Of a DNA stretch of 10,722 nucleotides, positions 1 to 7,479 are shown in pieces. The notes beneath the pieces are model-generated. The model ran no database searches. It was not told the origin of the DNA and worked only from the letters and a program-made list of their open reading frames with translations. Within the stretch, counting starts at the first letter, position 1; each line of letters starts with the position of its first letter. The translations under genes were made by a program, and so were the position numbers. This DNA comes from an uncultured Granulosicoccaceae bacterium (lineage in GTDB: Bacteria > Pseudomonadota > Gammaproteobacteria > Granulosicoccales > Granulosicoccaceae): contig CALFBL010000172.1 in NCBI GenBank assembly GCA_937951695.1, positions 1 through 10,722 of the forward strand, given 5' to 3'.

Positions 1-510
1 TGCGGCATCGGTCAACATCGCCCGAAGGATTCTACGAGCACTAGCGGTTTCATCTTCCACCTGTAACGCGCCGCGATAAAATCGGGCGCCACGAAAGATC
101 CAGCCGTTGTCATAGCGAATCAAAAATTTCTCGACCAGCAATTGTTGCAGCTCGTCGTCGTCGCTAGTTAATAATTCATTCGCATCGATTCCGGCCAAAA
201 CATTCGCAATCGAAAAGCCTTCATCGCGAAGCGCTTTGACATCATCTCTTAACTGACCGTGTTGCCGACCACCTCCGCGATTACTACAGGCATACGCTTT
301 GGGTGGCAGCACCGCCCCGTCATTACAAAACCAACGAAGCCTTCGAAATGGACCGCGATCGGCCTCCTTTAACTGTTCGATTAACGCCTTCCGTACAGGA
401 TCAATGGTGACACCACTTGCAGTATCTGCCATGGCTTTAGGCCCCCACAGCGCTGCGACAACAAGCAGGCAACCGATGGGTAGGGACAACTTCAATCGAA
501 AATCAGTCAC
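1..510 (-). CDS. Secreted protein resembling PEP/pyruvate-binding-domain proteins, N-terminal part only (3' end off the window)
   Basis: Reading leftward from a GTG at 510, the frame stays open for 170 codons to the window edge, so the C-terminal part is missing. The start is supported by AAGGA (525-521) 10 bases upstream; the first in-frame ATG lies too far in, at the signal-peptide end. Residues 1-28 form a signal peptide: basic n-region (FRLK), hydrophobic core (about 10-22) and an AMA|D cleavage site. The mature part has GPFRRLRWFCNDG (residues 53-65), VLPPKAYAC (67-75), a glycine-rich HGG-like stretch and FSIANVLAGID. From memory, this block begins large proteobacterial proteins annotated as PEP/pyruvate-binding (PEP synthase-like); the catalytic region is not visible here, so the assignment is tentative. 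Only 31 bp separate this start from the stop of the transporter gene upstream, so the two are probably co-transcribed. A secreted dikinase-like protein would be unusual. What is visible is certain only as a real exported protein. Confidence 0.72.
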   Translation of the reverse strand, partial: MTDFRLKLSLPIGCLLVVAALWGPKAMADTASGVTIDPVRKALIEQLKEADRGPFRRLRWFCNDGAVLPPKAYACSNRGGGRQHGQLRDDVKALRDEGFSIANVLAGIDANELLTSDDDELQQLLVEKFLIRYDNGWIFRGARFYRGALQVEDETASARRILRAMLTDAA

Positions 511-541
511 AGGTTTTATATCCTTATGGTTCAGGCGTAGT

Positions 542-2176
542 TTAGGTCGCGGGGAGCGGTTCGACTGGCGCACGAATAAAAAAACACGCAGCAGTTTCGA
601 GCTCATCGAAATCACTGGCGATAACTTTAATTTCCAGCGCCGATAGGTCATCGGGAGGCACTCCCACAAATACACCGGTGGCAGGCTTAAACGTTAACCA
701 CCGCGGCAACTTTGCCCCGTTTGCAAGCTGTGCTTTCAGCGTGATTACCCCCCCCGGATCACGTTCAACGAATGTATCCTCTGCCAGTTTAATCGTGAAG
801 GGGGTGTTCGGCAATGCAACCACATCTTCGATGGGTTTGCGCAACGCAGGTGGCACGCTGGTCCCATTGCTGCTCACCGTGCGACAATAGGCACGAGCGA
901 GGTAGCGCGCGGTCAGTAAAAACAAACAGGCCAGCATGGCGTTCATGAGTGCAAATTCAGTGACACCAAAACCCAATACGTTGATCCCGATAAGGATGGC
1001 GCCGCCTTGAACCAGATCGCCAAAACGCCAGAAAAACGTATCGATAGCGGTTCTGCCTTCGTATTTCACTGGGCGACTGGTGGGCAAAAATAATGCGTGC
1101 CTAACGGTGGACAGCAATGAACTATCAAGACCGTTCTCGGAAATTTTCACCAGCCGAATGACGGTAAAAATTGGGATAAATGCTAAAACCACATAACCGA
1201 TAAAGCTCACGATTGGCAAAATCATAAGCGAGCGCGGCAAGCCTAGAAACCGAATCACTTTTGCCACAAGAAACGTTTGTAAGGCTAAACCTACAAGACT
1301 GGTAACAAGCGCATAATTTGCGTAAAAATGGGCGATATAACTGCTCTCGGGCTGCCCGGATGTGGCCGCTGCCTGCGCAGCCCAGGTCACCACCATCTCT
1401 GACAGTATGTACTCGCCAGTCGAGTTGATCCAGTTCAGCAACACCACAAAAACAGCGATGACCCGCAGGTAAGGATCACTTAGTACGAGCGCAAAGCCAC
1501 CAAACAAACCATGGCCTTTTGGCGGGGTGGCGAATTCACATTCAATGCAGCGTGAATCGTCCGGGGTGAGCAATCTCGCCGGCCGATAGATGAACATGGT
1601 GAGAAACAGCATCAGCCCTGCCACGATCATCAGCCCATCAACGCCTAAGTCGTCAAAAAAAAGCGCCGCGATCTCAGCGCCGAACAAGCCGCCTAATGAG
1701 GTCCCAACGACGATGATTGGAAAGATTCGCTGACCGCTCTTCACATTGTAAATGTCGGTGGCATAGGCCCAGAACTGAGCAATGGCCATAACCCCAAATA
1801 CACCGATCCAGACGAAGTAGGCAAACGAGATGGACATTCCCGAATGGTGCAGCAGGTAGAAGACCACCAGATTACTGAGGAAAAAAGAATTGACCACCAC
1901 TACCAACTGGGTTCGGTTGGTGTAACGAAACACTATTCCGTACAGCGGTACGACAAAAAACAACACCACCGCGATTGTCGCCACCGCATAGCTTTTGGTT
2001 TCGGCGCCAAACTCGGTCAGGATCAACGGCTCGCGTAGCGTCTTGAGTATAAGGTACGAGCTGGTCAATAAAAAACCGATGATACACAGCAGCAGAATGC
2101 CACGACCTTCACCTGGGCGAACTTTAGAGACTAGGGAAAACAATCGTTCGGTTCTAGTCAAAGCTGTATCAGTCAT
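542..2176 (-). CDS. Npt1/Npt2-type (ATP/ADP translocase-like) MFS transporter with C-terminal Ig-like (He_PIG/CADG) domain
   Basis: An inner-membrane protein of 544 aa. The N-terminal block VRPGEGRGILLL...TSSYLILKTLREPLIL is typical of bacterial Npt1/Npt2-family proteins, distant relatives of ATP/ADP translocases; substrates of most free-living members are unknown. I count about 12 hydrophobic segments, split by a central loop with a CIEC (CxxC) motif. After the last segment, residues about 445-538 form a soluble domain with the He_PIG/cadherin-like signature: LPRWLTFKPATGVFVGVP, then ALEIKVIASDFDELET. The open frame extends to a TTG at 2275, but an ATG at 2176 is preceded by AAGAGA nine bases upstream and gives the expected short cytoplasmic N-terminus, so I prefer it (ATGs at 2185 and 2209 are alternatives). 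The secreted protein gene starts 31 bp downstream, suggesting a two-gene operon. With 12 helices and a cytoplasmic N-terminus the Ig-like domain would lie in the cytoplasm, which is odd. Family assignment is good; substrate is unknown. Confidence 0.88.
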   Translation of the reverse strand: MTDTALTRTERLFSLVSKVRPGEGRGILLLCIIGFLLTSSYLILKTLREPLILTEFGAETKSYAVATIAVVLFFVVPLYGIVFRYTNRTQLVVVVNSFFLSNLVVFYLLHHSGMSISFAYFVWIGVFGVMAIAQFWAYATDIYNVKSGQRIFPIIVVGTSLGGLFGAEIAALFFDDLGVDGLMIVAGLMLFLTMFIYRPARLLTPDDSRCIECEFATPPKGHGLFGGFALVLSDPYLRVIAVFVVLLNWINSTGEYILSEMVVTWAAQAAATSGQPESSYIAHFYANYALVTSLVGLALQTFLVAKVIRFLGLPRSLMILPIVSFIGYVVLAFIPIFTVIRLVKISENGLDSSLLSTVRHALFLPTSRPVKYEGRTAIDTFFWRFGDLVQGGAILIGINVLGFGVTEFALMNAMLACLFLLTARYLARAYCRTVSSNGTSVPPALRKPIEDVVALPNTPFTIKLAEDTFVERDPGGVITLKAQLANGAKLPRWLTFKPATGVFVGVPPDDLSALEIKVIASDFDELETAACFFIRAPVEPLPAT

Positions 2177-2342
2177 CGATTGCATTCTCTTGTGCTCGAT
2201 GCCCAGCATAGCCCGACGCTGGTTACCCGGATAAGGTAGCGGCCGATGTTTTTCAGTGCTGCCATAGATTGTCAAACTCAGTAGTTGGCAACATCCAAGA
2301 GTGGAAGGATTTTAAGACGGAATAACTCAATTAGGTAACTTC

Positions 2343-2372
2343 AACATATTTAACCGCTAGTAAATTTCTCAA
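2343..2372 (-). promoter_or_regulatory. Possible sigma-70 promoter for the transporter operon
   Basis: On the minus strand TTGAGA (2372-2367) is followed after 18 bases by TATGTT (2348-2343). This is a moderate match to -35/-10 elements and points toward the transporter gene, leaving a leader of about 160 bases to the preferred ATG at 2176. It is a by-eye match in an AT-rich stretch and may be chance. Confidence 0.25.
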
Positions 2373-2494
2373 CCTCCATGTAGTTATAACACGCAAAGTA
2401 TACACACTCGGCAATCTGCCCTACTATCAAGAGCGGACAATACACCGAAGGTCATCCGCTACTCGATGGCAGCAGTAGCGCTCTAAACAACCAC

Positions 2495-2519
2495 GGCTTT
2501 AGAAAACCAAAGCCTTTTT
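2495..2519 (+). terminator. Terminator-like hairpin with T-tract, no plus-strand gene in front
   Basis: GGCTTT (2495-2500) pairs perfectly with AAAGCC (2509-2514) across an 8-base loop and is followed by TTTTT (2515-2519). This is a short intrinsic-terminator shape on the plus strand. On the minus strand the hairpin is not directly followed by a T-run, so it does not obviously end the reductase transcript. The stem is only 6 bp with three G-C pairs, so efficiency is uncertain. Confidence 0.4.
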
Positions 2520-2599
2520 CGAACCTAGCACCTCGATAACGCATCCCTAGGCGAATACATTATGAACCACTGTCCCAAATACTCACTTGCCTCACTCGT

Positions 2600-3580
2600 T
2601 CAATCCAATCGAGCTCGTCCGTGCGGTTTTGTAAAATCAATCTGCGGCCCCAGCGGGATCACTCTTGAAGGGTTGATTGTGTCATGACTGGTGTAGTAAT
2701 GACTCTTGATGTGCTGCATGTTCACGGTTTGCGCTATCCCAGGTTGTTGATAGAGGTCGCGCACATAAGCGGATAAATTAGCATAGTCCGCGATGCGCCT
2801 GATGTTGCACTTGAAATGACCGACATAGACAGAATCAAACCGAATCAATGTTGTAAACAACCGCCAATCGGCTTCGGTAATTGAGGCGCCCGTAAGATAG
2901 CGCTTAGTAGACAGCCGTTGATCCAACCAATCCAACGTTTCAAACAACGGAACCAACGCTTCGTCATAAGCTTCCTGCGTTGTGGCGAATCCACATTTGT
3001 AGACCCCGTTATTTACGGACTCGTAGATGCGCTCGTTTAATTCATCGATCTCGCTGCGCAATTCGTGCGGATAATAATCACCAGGTGTTGCACCCACGTT
3101 GTCGAAAGCTGAGTTAAACATACGGATAATTTCCGGCGATTCATTCGACACAATGGTGTCGGTTTTTTTATCCCATAGCACCGGCACGGTAACGCGGCCA
3201 GAGTAGTCTGACCTCGCCGAGGTATAGACCTGATACATATACTGAGCGTTGTTCACTGAATCAAGCATCACGCCATCGCCCGATTCGAACGTCCAGCCTT
3301 TGTCAGCCATGAACCAGTGCACAACGGAAATGGGGATCAATTCCTGAAGCCCTTTGAGCTCACGAAAAATCATCGTGCGATGAGCCCAGGGGCAAGCCAG
3401 CGACACGTACAGGTGGTATCGGTCAGGCTCAGCCTTAAAACCTGCGCCACCGCTCGGACCGGCAAAGCCATCAGCGGTTATCCAGTGACGAAATTGGGGT
3501 GATTTGCGCACGAAACGCCCACCGCTGGATTCGGTGTCGTACCACTGATCGACCCACTTACCTTCTTGCAAAAAACCCAT
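2600..3580 (-). CDS. yqjG: Glutathionyl-hydroquinone reductase (YqjG/ECM4 family, Xi-class GST)
   Basis: A cytoplasmic enzyme of 326 aa that uses glutathione to reduce glutathionyl-hydroquinones, giving free hydroquinone and GSSG. The N-terminus MGFLQEGKWVDQWYDT...GGRFVR is typical of the family. The catalytic cysteine lies in LACPWAHR. Counting from the ATG at 3580 it is Cys63, the same position as in E. coli YqjG, which supports this start over the ATG two codons earlier (3586). AGGGA sits six bases before the 3580 ATG and overlaps the other one. The thioredoxin-like domain spans about residues 50-170 (VPVLWDKKTDTIVSNES), and the all-alpha GST domain follows, with ITEADWRLFTTLIRFDSVYVGHFKCN. 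Length matches the family (E. coli 328 aa). Flanked by long gaps on both sides, it appears monocistronic. Function is well supported by family; the physiological quinone is unknown. Confidence 0.95.
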   Translation of the reverse strand: MGFLQEGKWVDQWYDTESSGGRFVRKSPQFRHWITADGFAGPSGGAGFKAEPDRYHLYVSLACPWAHRTMIFRELKGLQELIPISVVHWFMADKGWTFESGDGVMLDSVNNAQYMYQVYTSARSDYSGRVTVPVLWDKKTDTIVSNESPEIIRMFNSAFDNVGATPGDYYPHELRSEIDELNERIYESVNNGVYKCGFATTQEAYDEALVPLFETLDWLDQRLSTKRYLTGASITEADWRLFTTLIRFDSVYVGHFKCNIRRIADYANLSAYVRDLYQQPGIAQTVNMQHIKSHYYTSHDTINPSRVIPLGPQIDFTKPHGRARLD

Positions 3581-4119
3581 GCCCATTCCCTACAGTTGGT
3601 GTCACCCTCGATGATACGGATTAGCCTCATGACTGGCGTACCGGCCGCGTCAAATGTAACGACGTTTCGATCCGCCTACATCTCATGCCAACCGGCCTAT
3701 CCGAGCCGATGTCGTCGGAGCACCAATGTCGAACCACCGACAGCGCCCCTGATCCGCCAGTAAACCGTCCTCATCGACGGCGGCTATTATCCAGAATCTA
3801 GCTGCGCGTTGCGTGATAGCCGCCGTGACGATTGCTAAGCTGCCGACGCGCCGTCACGTGCCGGTCAGCTCTGCGACAGTGATCCTTAGCCGTCGGATAA
3901 GCGGGGTCGCAGTATGAAGGGCACGCAGGCGCTTGGCGGGTTGATGACAGAGCGGTACGCACGGCCCGGCCTGATTGAACTTACCCGGGAAACTAAGGGT
4001 CCATTTCTTGCGATACAGTCGTAACCGACCCTAACTTGCCCATATACTTTAGTGGTCTTACAACCGAGCTTCACTCACCGCACTTATCGCCAGAAGCCTC
4101 GCTATGGAATCTTACTCTG
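3581..4119. other. 539-bp divergent intergenic region with a strong inverted repeat, no convincing gene
   Basis: It separates the reductase (minus) from prc (plus), so it should hold both promoters. Left of centre there is a perfect 11-bp inverted repeat (3777-3826) and an overlapping 7-bp one (3824-3858). A TATACT at 4043-4048 could be a -10 box for prc, but I find no good -35 at the right distance. The prc frame is open back to a TTG at 4036. Short frames here (for example 36 codons at 3914-4024, plus) have no recognisable product. Confidence 0.55.
3777..3826. repeat. Perfect 11-bp inverted repeat (hairpin-forming)
   Basis: ACGGCGGCTAT (3777-3787) is exactly reverse-complementary to ATAGCCGCCGT (3816-3826), with 28 bases between. 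The stem can extend inward by wobble pairs. No T-run follows on either strand, so it is not a standard intrinsic terminator. A second perfect inverted repeat, CGTGACG (3824-3830) with CGTCACG (3852-3858), overlaps its right arm by three bases. Confidence 0.75.
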
Positions 4120-6195
4120 ATGCAACAGCAATCCCGTTCTACTCGTGCCTGGCGGCCGATGTCCGCAGCAATGATAATTACCATCAGTCTCTTGCTGGGC
4201 TGCACTGCAACGGCTGACACCCAAGAGCGATCGCCCGATGCGCCTGGCCCTACCGCTGAGCATCAACAAGCCTCTAAGGTCATTTTGCGCCTTATGGAGC
4301 GCTATCACTACAGCCCGGTATCGGTCGACGATGAGCTGTCCGAGCAACTGTTCGACCGTTATCTTGAAAGCCTTGATCCGCAAAAGAATTTTTTACTGAC
4401 CAGCGATGTGGACGAATTCAACGCCTACCGACAAAGCCTTGACGACTCCATTCGCAACGGCGAGCTGGATCCCGTCTTTGATATATTTGCCCGATTCGAA
4501 GCGCGGGTCGATGAGCGTGCCGATTTTGCGAAAAGCCTACTGGATCAGGATTTCGATTTCTCAAAAGATGAGTCCTACACCTTTGATCGTGAAAACGCCG
4601 CATGGCCGAAATCCCGAGCGGCGCAAGATGAACTGTGGCGCAAGCGGGTTAAAAACGATGTACTCGGCTTGCGTTTAATCGATGAACCTGAAGATGAAAT
4701 AAAAAAGACATTGGAGGAGCGCTACACGCGAATGGCGCGACGTGTAGACCAGCTCACACCAAACGATGTGTTTCAAACCTTTATCAATGCCTACACGCTA
4801 TCGGTGGAGCCTCATACGTCTTACTTTTCGCCCCGCAGTTCTGAAAATTTTCAGATAAACATGAGCCTCTCTTTGGAGGGCATCGGTGCTGGGCTCGGCA
4901 CAGAGGGCGAATTCACCGTGGTTAGAAACGTGATTGCCGGCGGACCCGCCGCGTTGAGTGAGAAATTAGCCACCGATGATCGAATTGTTGGTGTTGGCCA
5001 GGGTACAGACTCGGAAATCGTTGACGTTGTCAGCAAACCACTAAGCGACGTTGTCGATCTGATACGCGGGCCGAAGGGCTCCACTATTCGGTTGTCGATC
5101 TTACCGGCCAATGCACCCGAGGGCTCTCCGCCTGAGTTGCTGACATTGGTGCGAGACAAAATCAAGCTCGAAGAGCAAGCGGCCAAGAAATCCATCGTTG
5201 AGGTAACCGATGCTGGCAAGATGCAACGATTTGGTGTAATCGATTTGCCGACGTTTTATCTCGACTCTGCCGCGCGGGCAGAGGGCCAAGCGGACTATCG
5301 CAGCACCACGCGTGATGTGCATCGTCTGTTAGCCGAATTGACCAGCTCCGATGGAGGTGTGGATGGCGTCATCATGGATCTGCGTGGCAACGGGGGCGGC
5401 TCTCTGGATGAAGCGATTCAGTTAACCGGACTGTTCATCAAATCCGGGCCAGTCGTACAAATACGCGACGCTGACGGCGGTGTGGAAATCCAGAACGACC
5501 GCGACAACCGCATCGCTTACGATGGCCCGCTCGCTGTACTGGTCGATCGCAACAGTGCGTCCGCGTCAGAAATTTTTGCAGCCGCGATACAGGACTACGA
5601 TCGGGGCATCATCGTCGGTGAACCCACCTTTGGTAAAGGCACGGTACAGACGATAGCGCCGTTGGACAGAGAGGGAAAACTGGGGCAGCTAAAAATTACC
5701 ATCGCCCAATTTTTTCGCGTGAGCGGTGAAGGCACACAGTTTCGTGGCGTAGTACCCGACGTCCTGTTTCCAACCGCGATAGATTCCGACGCGCAAGGCG
5801 AAAGCGGTCTGGACAATGCTCTGCCGTGGGATGAAGTTACTGCTGCCCGGTATACAGCCTGGGATAAAAGCCGCGCTAACTACCAGCAGATACAGGCATT
5901 GCACGAGTCTCGATACCGTGGCGATGACATGTTCAAACTGCTTATCGATGAGCTTGAATCGCAGCGCGAGTCCAGAACCCGTCATAGCGTGTCGTTGCTT
6001 GAATCTGAGAGGCAAGCCGAGATAGAAGAACAAGGCGCCGCCGTCGATGAGCGTGAGGAGCTGTTTCGCAGAGCGTTTGGCGTATCGAGCCGCGACGATG
6101 AAGACGGTGACGATGAGGTTCCAGATATCATTCTGGAGGAAGCTGCCAATGTGCTCAGTGATGCCATCGAACTTGCACCAATAAGCAAACCTTGA
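4120..6195 (+). CDS. prc: Carboxy-terminal processing protease Prc/Tsp (peptidase S41A), predicted lipoprotein
   Basis: A periplasmic serine protease that degrades proteins from nonpolar C-termini; in E. coli it trims PBP3 and, with NlpI, degrades the murein hydrolase MepS. From ATG 4120 it has 691 aa (E. coli about 682). In order: an Arg-containing n-region and hydrophobic stretch ending in the lipobox LLGC (Cys28); a Tsp N-terminal helical domain (ERYHYSPVSVDDELSEQLFDRYLESLDPQKNFLLTSDV); a PDZ domain from about 245 to 340 (GIGAGLG); the S41 core with MDLRGNGGGSLDEA and NSASASEIFAAA; and the C-terminal Tsp extension from about 570, acidic at the end. The catalytic dyad is inferred as Ser481 and Lys506 (FGKGTVQ), with the 25-residue spacing of the E. 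coli pair. The open frame begins at TTG 4036, but ATG 4120 places a normal signal peptide; its ribosome site is weak (GGAA, 10 bases upstream). Converges on the zinc deacylase gene with 42 bp between stops. Confidence 0.95.
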   Translation: MQQQSRSTRAWRPMSAAMIITISLLLGCTATADTQERSPDAPGPTAEHQQASKVILRLMERYHYSPVSVDDELSEQLFDRYLESLDPQKNFLLTSDVDEFNAYRQSLDDSIRNGELDPVFDIFARFEARVDERADFAKSLLDQDFDFSKDESYTFDRENAAWPKSRAAQDELWRKRVKNDVLGLRLIDEPEDEIKKTLEERYTRMARRVDQLTPNDVFQTFINAYTLSVEPHTSYFSPRSSENFQINMSLSLEGIGAGLGTEGEFTVVRNVIAGGPAALSEKLATDDRIVGVGQGTDSEIVDVVSKPLSDVVDLIRGPKGSTIRLSILPANAPEGSPPELLTLVRDKIKLEEQAAKKSIVEVTDAGKMQRFGVIDLPTFYLDSAARAEGQADYRSTTRDVHRLLAELTSSDGGVDGVIMDLRGNGGGSLDEAIQLTGLFIKSGPVVQIRDADGGVEIQNDRDNRIAYDGPLAVLVDRNSASASEIFAAAIQDYDRGIIVGEPTFGKGTVQTIAPLDREGKLGQLKITIAQFFRVSGEGTQFRGVVPDVLFPTAIDSDAQGESGLDNALPWDEVTAARYTAWDKSRANYQQIQALHESRYRGDDMFKLLIDELESQRESRTRHSVSLLESERQAEIEEQGAAVDEREELFRRAFGVSSRDDEDGDDEVPDIILEEAANVLSDAIELAPISKP

Positions 6196-6237
6196 AAAAG
6201 GTTGAAGCGCTCCCTTTCGTTGTCTGCGTGAATGATG

Positions 6238-7266
6238 TTATTCCGACACTGCATCTTCAGCGTGATCGGACTGAAACGTCTCAACCCAATCCGCCACGTC
6301 ATTGCTGTCGGCAACGAAACGGGCGACGTGATAAACCGCGTCTCCTTCATGCACGATGGGTAGTTCGAGTCGGCCGATGACCACTCCATCGACGTTGACC
6401 TGAATGGGGATACGTTCAAGACTACTCGGATCATCGATGTACCCCAGCACATCCCCCTCACTCACTTGCGCACCCAAGGCAATGATAGTGTTCAACATAC
6501 CAGTCTGAGGCGCACGAACCCAGCTGCTGCTTCGAGCGATGTAGGGTTGGCGTTTGGCTTTGCTGTGTAATTTTGTGGATTTCAACATGCCGAGCTCACG
6601 CATGACCCCAACCACACCGGCTGTGCCTGCACGAATTGCTACCTCGTTGTAGCGAAGCGCTTCGCCGGCCTCGTACAACAAGGTCGGGATGCCCAGATCC
6701 CCCGCGGCAGCGCGCAAGGATCCATCGCGTATCGCAGAGTTCAGCAGCACAGGAGCGCCAAAACTACGCGCGAGGCGTTCGGTTTGCAGATCTTCCAGGT
6801 TCGCTCTGATTTGCGGTAGGTTGGTTCGGTGGTTAGAGCCTGTATGAAGGTCAATCCCGTGAGTGCAACACTTAACCACTTCATTGATAAATACGTAGGC
6901 TAGTCGAGCCGCCAATGAGCCCGATTCAGAACCTGGAAACGCTCGATTCAAGTCTCGTCGATCGGGTAAGTAACGGCTTTCATTCATAAGGCCGTAGGCA
7001 TTCACCATCGGTATCGCCACCAGAGTACCGCTGATCCGAGAGATGGCTTTGTTCGATAACAAGCGCCGAACAATTTCTATGCCGTTGAGTTCGTCCCCGT
7101 GAATGGCTGCGCTGACAAACAAAATAGGCCCCTCGCGTCTACCATGGATGACATGAACCGGCATCGCCAAAGTACCATGCGCTTTTAACTTGGGCTGCGG
7201 TAGATCTACCACGGTTCGTGAACCGGGTCGTATCGACACACCGGCAATTTCGAACGACTTGCGCAT
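6238..7266 (-). CDS. Succinylglutamate desuccinylase/aspartoacylase (AstE/AspA) family zinc hydrolase
   Basis: A predicted zinc-dependent deacylase of the M14-related AstE/AspA superfamily, 342 aa, COG3608-like. Zinc ligands are visible as IHGDE (His56, Glu59) and DLHTG (His141), with the candidate catalytic glutamate in LLYEAGEA (Glu199). NAYGLMNESRYLPDRRDLNRAFPG (residues 89-112) is the conserved substrate-side loop with the R-D-L-N-R motif. The C-terminal third (SSWVRAPQTGMLNTIIALGAQVSEGDVLGYIDD) is a barrel-sandwich domain as in other members. The frame opens at GTG 7311, but ATG 7266 has AAGGT seven bases upstream, so I use it. In many bacteria such genes sit beside rimK-like ligases; none is visible here. 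No arginine-succinyltransferase genes are nearby either, so astE is not justified as a name. It has no signal peptide, so it is cytoplasmic. The substrate is unknown. Confidence 0.9.
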   Translation of the reverse strand: MRKSFEIAGVSIRPGSRTVVDLPQPKLKAHGTLAMPVHVIHGRREGPILFVSAAIHGDELNGIEIVRRLLSNKAISRISGTLVAIPMVNAYGLMNESRYLPDRRDLNRAFPGSESGSLAARLAYVFINEVVKCCTHGIDLHTGSNHRTNLPQIRANLEDLQTERLARSFGAPVLLNSAIRDGSLRAAAGDLGIPTLLYEAGEALRYNEVAIRAGTAGVVGVMRELGMLKSTKLHSKAKRQPYIARSSSWVRAPQTGMLNTIIALGAQVSEGDVLGYIDDPSSLERIPIQVNVDGVVIGRLELPIVHEGDAVYHVARFVADSNDVADWVETFQSDHAEDAVSE

Positions 7267-7454
7267 ACGGGTTACCTTGAGCTTTACAGGCGGCTGTCGA
7301 GAACTGAACACACTGCCAACGAAGGCGTCAACCCCCCCAACGAGGCGTTATCTGTGGTCGGATTCGATTTCAAAACGCTATCACATCCGCACCGCCACCG
7401 AGCGAACCCACCGAGCAAATCGCAAACCAAAAAACACATCGCAACCCGGACCTA

Positions 7455-7468
7455 CGCATCGCGATGCG
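7455..7468. repeat. Perfect 14-bp palindrome downstream of bfr
   Basis: CGCATCGCGATGCG is fully self-complementary and lies 11 bases past the bfr stop codon. As RNA it could fold to a 5-bp stem with a CGCG tetraloop. No T-run follows directly on the minus strand (a T-run comes about 20 bases later), so it is at best an imperfect terminator or RNA 3'-end stabiliser. Two ATCGCAA copies at 7419 and 7438 lie nearby at about 19-20 bp spacing. Confidence 0.6.
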
Positions 7469-7479
7469 CTTAACTACCT

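Larger units (their letters stand above)
2177..2599. other. 423-bp intergenic region, no gene found
   Basis: It lies between the transporter start and the 3' end of the glutathionyl-hydroquinone reductase gene. Positions 2177-2275 are open in the transporter frame but probably leader. The rest is AT-richer than the neighbouring genes and holds no convincing reading frame. It contains a candidate minus-strand promoter (2343-2372) and a plus-strand terminator-like hairpin (2495-2519). A TATAAC at 2385-2390 on the plus strand could be a -10 box but has no good -35. Confidence 0.6.

Noticed and set aside
299..646. A 115-codon plus-strand frame at the left end
   Set aside because: It is antisense to the secreted protein and the end of the transporter gene, both of which have family-like sequence; its own translation shows no domain.
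3914..4024. A 36-codon plus-strand reading frame (MKGTQALGGLMTERYARPG...) before prc
   Set aside because: Only a weak ribosome site, no recognisable family and an isolated short length. It lies in the likely prc promoter region, so I treat it as chance.
3886..4074. A 62-codon minus-strand frame in the same gap
   Set aside because: No family resemblance, no ribosome site I trust, and it overlaps the prc upstream region.
4851..5219. A 122-codon minus-strand frame inside prc
   Set aside because: It lies wholly opposite the PDZ region of a well-supported protease gene and its translation is low-complexity.
6194..6223. AAAGG/CCTTT hairpin between the converging prc and deacylase stops
   Set aside because: The stem has only five base pairs with an 11-base loop. 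A T-run follows on the minus strand, but the structure is too weak to call a terminator.
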